Shown here in pieces: positions 59,629-64,000 of a DNA stretch of 64,000 bases. The notes under the pieces were generated by a model that ran no database searches, was not told where the DNA came from, and saw nothing but the letters and a program-made list of their open reading frames with translations. The stretch is from positions 3,661,001-3,725,000 of the forward strand of contig CATIUR010000004.1 in the NCBI GenBank assembly GCA_949592205.1. Direction: 5' to 3'. This DNA comes from Helichrysum umbraculigerum (lineage: Eukaryota; Streptophyta; Magnoliopsida; Asterales; Asteraceae). Position numbers and translations under genes: made by a program. Numbering within the stretch: the first letter of the stretch is position 1; every line of letters begins with the position of its first letter.

Positions 59629-60260
59629 CTAGCACAATACCCGCGCAATGCGGCGGTGAAAGTGGTGTCAGTGGATGGAGCGACGATTGACGATTTTAAA
59701 ATGAAAATAAATGTAAATATATTGAAGATTTATTGTATGATGCTTGTGTTGTGCATTATTTTATCTACTCCTTATATGATAAATATAATAGAAAGAAATC
59801 TGATTTGTTTATAGTAATTAACATATTAATGGAAATGATTTCGTCATATACTATATGCATAAATTAATAGGTATAAATGTGATAGGTGTATTTTAAGAAC
59901 TTCAATTATTTTTAAGTATTTTAAGATTAAACATTAGACAAGCTTTATAAGTAGTAATAGATATAGATATTGCTTATTTTTAATCTTAATATGCTACTTT
60001 TTAAAAAAATGTAAGGTCTTAAATAATAAGGACTTAATATTCAAAACAAAAAATACACGTTTGACATTTTGTGATGTTAAGTATAGTTTAAAGATTAAAA
60101 GAAAATTACATAAGAACCAAAATTGTCATTTGCGTAGACTTTTGGACACACCTCTAAAATGGAAGCAGCAAAAGATTTACACCGTTGGAAAAAATTGAAT
60201 ATAACCCTATCAAAGGTTTACATTGCTCCATGTTATTATCTTTTATTTATATAATGTTGA
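59629..60260 (-). mobile_element. Short non-autonomous Helitron (632 bp)
   Basis: Read on the minus strand the 3' end is CCGCATTGCGCGGGTATTGTG then CTAG, followed by T (first 20 bases hold the hairpin). The proposed 5' end, TCAACATTATATAAATAAAA, follows an A. The 3' end is well supported; the 5' end is inferred. Confidence 0.55.
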
Positions 60261-60361
60261 TAAAAAAAAAAAAGTCACCTTGAAAACCAATATAGAAAAA
60301 TCTTTCAAATATTAAAGGTTTATTTATAATTTATCAATAAAAAAATGTCATGTTATTTATT

Positions 60362-61260
60362 GTAACACCTCATCCCAGAAGGGACGGAATGTCACAACTA
60401 ACGGTCTTCTAGGCAAGTCTCATGTCCTAAGCACGTATCTCTTATCCTTATGTTTATCCTGATTACCTGCCACATATAAAGAAAATGCGGCTGAGCCAAA
60501 TGACCACGGAGAAAGAAATAAATAATAGTTATAAGTTACAAATATGAACGAAACGAAGCTGCAACAAACCTGGTCGCTAACAAACAAGTCGGTTTATAAT
60601 AGACGTAAATGAGATATCGAAAGAAATGAATATGCAAATGAATCATACGGAGATACCCAATGAGCTCATACAAATCATATACATAAAAATGTACACCGGA
60701 CCTGCAGATCCAAATGTACCGTATAAATGTGCGACGGCGTATGGGTACAATACAACCATGCACCATAACATATCATATCATATAGTCTAGGATCGACCCA
60801 TACCCCTCCTAGTGGCCAAAGTGCTCTCACAAAGCAAACAAAGAGACGTCGTGGACTGATTTATCCCACTGCCACGGTGGTGCGATGCCATTGATGCCCC
60901 AATGATGCCCCTACGGTACCCCCCATAGGTGGTTAGCTCGGGCATCAGAGTGAATCGAAACGTACATATCAAACTCCTTGCTTATATATTATCACATGGA
61001 TGTAAATGAAGGGTCAAAGACGAATGGCATACGATTTTTATTAACTTAAACATATGAAATGATATGAAGCAAAACATATAGAACTTAAACATATGAAATG
61101 ATATGAAGCAAAACATATAGGAATCCTTATGTAAAGGATAGATGTCAAACGAACCTACAAACGATCAAAGATTCAATGAACAAACAAACATATACAAAAT
61201 CATATGAAATCTTAAAGTTTAAGATTAGAATCCATACCTTTTACATTAAAAACGCTTAAA
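60362..61260. repeat. Possible truncated LTR
   Basis: Starts TGTAACACCTCATCCC, an LTR-type terminus, and has the texture of plant gypsy LTRs. No matching end, primer site or second copy was found. Within it a 36-bp block (ACTTAAACATATGAAATGAT...) is repeated at 61045 and 61083. No target duplication was identified. Confidence 0.4.
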
Positions 61261-61611
61261 GGAAAACCCGAACCTACTTCGCCATCAAATAATCTACAAT
61301 ATTTAATGAATATTTAATGATCTGTTTATTGATAACACGTCCAAGGATTATTGTTTGTCACGAAATTATGTTATCCTAACCCTTAACATACAATAGTTTA
61401 GTTTTTAGAGTAAATTATTTAAATCGTCCATGGTTGTCCTTGACTTTCAAAAAGTATTTGAATAGTCTATTTTATGAAACTTTTGTTCCTTAGTCGTCCA
61501 AAATAGACTATTGGTGAACAAAACTTACGAAAAATAAATTATTTAAATAGTCCATTTTGGACCATCGTTGAACAAAAGTTTCAAAAAATGAACTATTCAA
61601 ATACTTTTTGG

Positions 61612-63052
61612 AGTAGAAACTAACGACAACTTTATTGAATAATGAATACGATTACAAAGCTTAATAGAAACTAAATACATACATTGCTTAAATAGTAAAA
61701 CTAATAGAAACCCTAAATGCTAATCAACGGGCCTAAACTAAGCAAACCAAAAGCGGGCCTATAACTATTATGCTAACATCCCTCCTCAAACTCACAATGC
61801 TAAAGCTAATTGCATTGAGAGTTTGCTTAACAAAATTTCAAACTAACATACGAAACAAAGTAAAACGAAGTGAAGTCTTGAATGTTGATGTCGAGAGTCA
61901 AATCCAAAACCAATGTCAATGGTGACCACCAATGCTAGTACAAAACCCACTGCCAATGACCACATACAAAACCAAATGCTAATTCCAATGCAAAACCAAA
62001 TTCAAATCCAAAGCGATACCGAAACCAAGCCAATGCGAACTCGATACCAAAGCATGCCAATGCCAGTACCAATGCCAAACCAAACCAATGCCAATCCAAT
62101 GCGAAAAAATTCTAATGCGAAGTCGAACCAAACAAGCCAATGCGAAGTCGATACCAAAGCATGCCAATGCCAATACCAATGCCAAACCAAACCAATGCCA
62201 ATCCAATGCGAAAAAAATTCTAATGCGAAGTCGAACCAAACAAGTATCAATGCAAAACCAAAACAAACTGAGCGGAAGCCAAACATTGCATAACCAAACA
62301 AAACCTAACAATAAAATCAAACCCTAAAAACAACAAAGTTAACTAATCCATAAGAAACCTTGCCAAACGAGAACGTATAATAAAATCGAACCAAATAAAA
62401 ATTCAGCAACTTAACAGGTATTTCGACAATGAATATCTCTCAAAAGCTAGATCCAATAAAAGATCCGAACGGTCAAATCGTGTATCTATGTGTTACGAAC
62501 CTGCAGTCCAAAAATCATGACAATCCAACGGCTAACGAATTCGGTATGCCAATTCTTCTAAAGCTGCGCAGAAAGTGACGAACGGAAACTGTAGCAACTT
62601 CGACTAATTTCTGGAAGTTTATCGATACTCAGAAGACAAATCCGAACGGTCAAAAGCTAGATCAATGTGTATAAAACCTAGAATACAAATTTGAGGATGA
62701 TCCAACGGTTAACGAATGAGTTATTCCTATTTTCCAACATGTGTGCAAATTACGACGAAACAGAAAACAAAACAACGAAAAACAAACTAGATGAAACAAG
62801 GCGGGATCCCTCCGAATCGCCAACAATCGGTCGACGACCGAAGGATAACTAACTCACAAAACTTCTACATAAAGCTTTGATACCATGTAGAAACTAACGA
62901 TAACTTTATTGAATAATGAATACGATTATAAAGCTTAATAGAAACTAAATACATACATTGCTTAAATAGTAAAACTAATAGAAACCCTAAATGCTAATCA
63001 ACGGGCCTAAACTAAGCAAACCAAAAGCGGGCCTATAACTATTATGCTAACA
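61612..63052 (-). mobile_element. TRIM-like LTR element (1441 bp), minus strand
   Basis: Two 167-bp LTRs (61612-61778 and 62886-63052) differ at about three bases. Reading on the minus strand, they start TGTTAGCATAATAG and end TTTCTACA. Next to the right-hand copy is the primer site TGGTATCAAAGC, and next to the left-hand copy a purine tract (GAGGAGGGA). The 5-bp duplication TTTGG flanks it (61607-61611 and 63053-63057). It encodes no recognisable protein and is inserted into the Mutator-like MITE at 61408-63118. Confidence 0.88.
62029..62243. repeat. Tandem repeat (about 107 bp x 2) in TRIM interior
   Basis: Two adjacent copies rich in CCAATGC (AATGCCAATACCAATGCCAA type). The open frames here on both strands are low-complexity translations of this repeat. 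Confidence 0.85.
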
Positions 63053-63127
63053 TTTGGAAGTCAAAAACGACCTATGGAACAAATTGAAAACCACATGGAT
63101 GATTTAAATAATTTACTCTAGTTTTTA

Positions 63128-63588
63128 TATGACTCTATAAAATAACTAGATCTAAGGTATCAAATTCTAGTTTCATATTTTACTAGTTCAAGTAACATTA
63201 AATTGGGACAAGGCAGAAAGGTGTAAAACATATAACAATGGTCCAATTTTAACTCATGTTTAAAACGTCAAGAGTAAGATCAAAGGATACAATTGTAAAT
63301 CACAAACAGGATCGGCTAGACATAAACGACTACAAATAGTAAATATTGTATCACACTTTTTGTTGTGAAAACTGTACCACGCGCCTATTTGGCCTCCATC
63401 ACCAACATTGTACTTGTATTTCTTTTTTCTTAATATTCTCCTATCATGCAAAAAATATAAAAATAAAAAGTGACTACCTTTTGACAATCACAATACATTC
63501 AACTAATAAAACACATACCTTTCTGAATAATAATATGAAGATATCATATCACTATTCCAAATTAAGCATTGGGAATACAGAAAGTCAT
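63128..63588. other. Intergenic, no gene recognised
   Basis: No supported gene or repeat. Confidence 0.4.
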
Positions 63589-63599
63589 ATATAAATGTG

Positions 63600-63729
63600 G
63601 GGTTGATATATACAACAAATAAATTACTCCATACAACAAACTGTACAAGTTTTAAAGTTCGCAATACAAACAATGTAAAACATAAAATTGGTATTTGAAT
63701 CAAAAACATTGTTGTATTTACCACCTCCC
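63600..63729. mobile_element. Mutator-like MITE, 130 bp (family 1, copy 2)
   Basis: GGGTTGATATATACAACAAAT-type left end (first 20 bases shared with 10859-10989) and a matching right end, GTTGTATTTACCACCTCCC. The target duplication ATATAAATGTG is at 63589-63599 and 63730-63740. Confidence 0.82.
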
Positions 63730-63740
63730 ATATAAATGTG

Positions 63741-64000
63741 ATTGACCAATTAACCACAATTTCCCAGTGGCGGTGTCCCTCTATCATCAAAAGTCAAACC
63801 CATATTCTCGTCTAAGATAAATCACACGTTTCATTAACCATCAAGTTAAAATGGTGGGATATTATATGCAAAACATCAATTTGTATCAACCTACCCATTC
63901 TTCAAGTATAAAAAGACTTCTACAATGTACTTGTTTGAAAAATATATAGACATGGAGCTCACCACATCTATTCACCTTTGGTATCAGTAGCGCCACAACA
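63741..64000. other. Intergenic, window end
   Basis: No gene seen. The last 50 bases contain TTGGTATCAG, too little to call a primer site. Confidence 0.35.

Larger units (their letters stand above)
61408..63118. mobile_element. Mutator-like MITE carrying a nested TRIM
   Basis: Perfect ends GAGTAAATT...AATTTACTC within longer inverted repeats (AATTATTTAAATCGTCCATG at left). The 9-bp duplication TAGTTTTTA is perfect (61399-61407 and 63119-63127). Without the inserted TRIM it is about 265 bp. Confidence 0.85.

Noticed and set aside
61913..62327. Frames of 79-126 codons on both strands
   Set aside because: They translate a CCAATGC tandem repeat in the TRIM interior; low complexity and open in several frames.

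Overview
This is a stretch of a flowering-plant nuclear genome. It is AT-rich and intron-bearing, dominated by transposable elements, with only a few host genes. The nuclear plant origin is clear from Tekay/Del-type LTR retrotransposons, a Cassandra TRIM, Helitrons with CTAG ends, an E-class PPR gene and a plant phospholipase D. A eudicot is likely, but the species cannot be read from the sequence.

Layout. 1-7423: a Ty3/gypsy chromovirus (Tekay/Del-like) with an unbroken gag-pol frame; only the last 283 bp of its 5' LTR are in the window. 7440-10615: a non-autonomous Helitron. 10859-13350: two Mutator-like miniature elements standing back to back, then a GC/AT foldback-like element with ACTGCATTTT-type tandem repeats. 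13360-15295: no gene seen. 15301-25180: a large LTR element with PBS and PPT but no gag-pol (LARD-like), with a 2.2-kb solo LTR nested inside. 25200-28025: a SINE-like stub, a short Helitron, a TIR element bordered by TA microsatellites and a MITE. 29141-34538: two intact minus-strand genes of a cystatin-like family (8 exons each). 34862-42950: non-coding sequence with a Helitron terminus, two hAT MITEs and a minisatellite. 42952-46029: an intronless PPR gene (minus). 47584-52075: two further cystatin-like copies (plus), both pseudogenes; one carries a Cassandra TRIM in an exon. 53693-57710: a nine-exon phospholipase D delta-like gene (plus). 57711-64000: mobile-element debris, including a short Helitron, a truncated LTR, a TRIM-like element nested inside a Mutator-like MITE, and a second copy of the MITE family seen at 10859.

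Host genes. The cystatin-like copies form an inverted cluster flanking the PPR gene (A and B on minus, C and D on plus). A and B are open with consistent splice sites, while C and D are decayed. The PPR protein should act in organelle RNA editing. The PLD keeps its first HKD motif, but the catalytic His of the second is replaced by Asn, so it may lack hydrolase activity. There is no sign that these genes share a pathway.

Most notable: three related LTR sequences carry, at the same relative place, clusters of short palindromic units whose sequence differs completely between elements. The stacked insertions also allow element boundaries to be set to the base by target-site duplications (TSDs).
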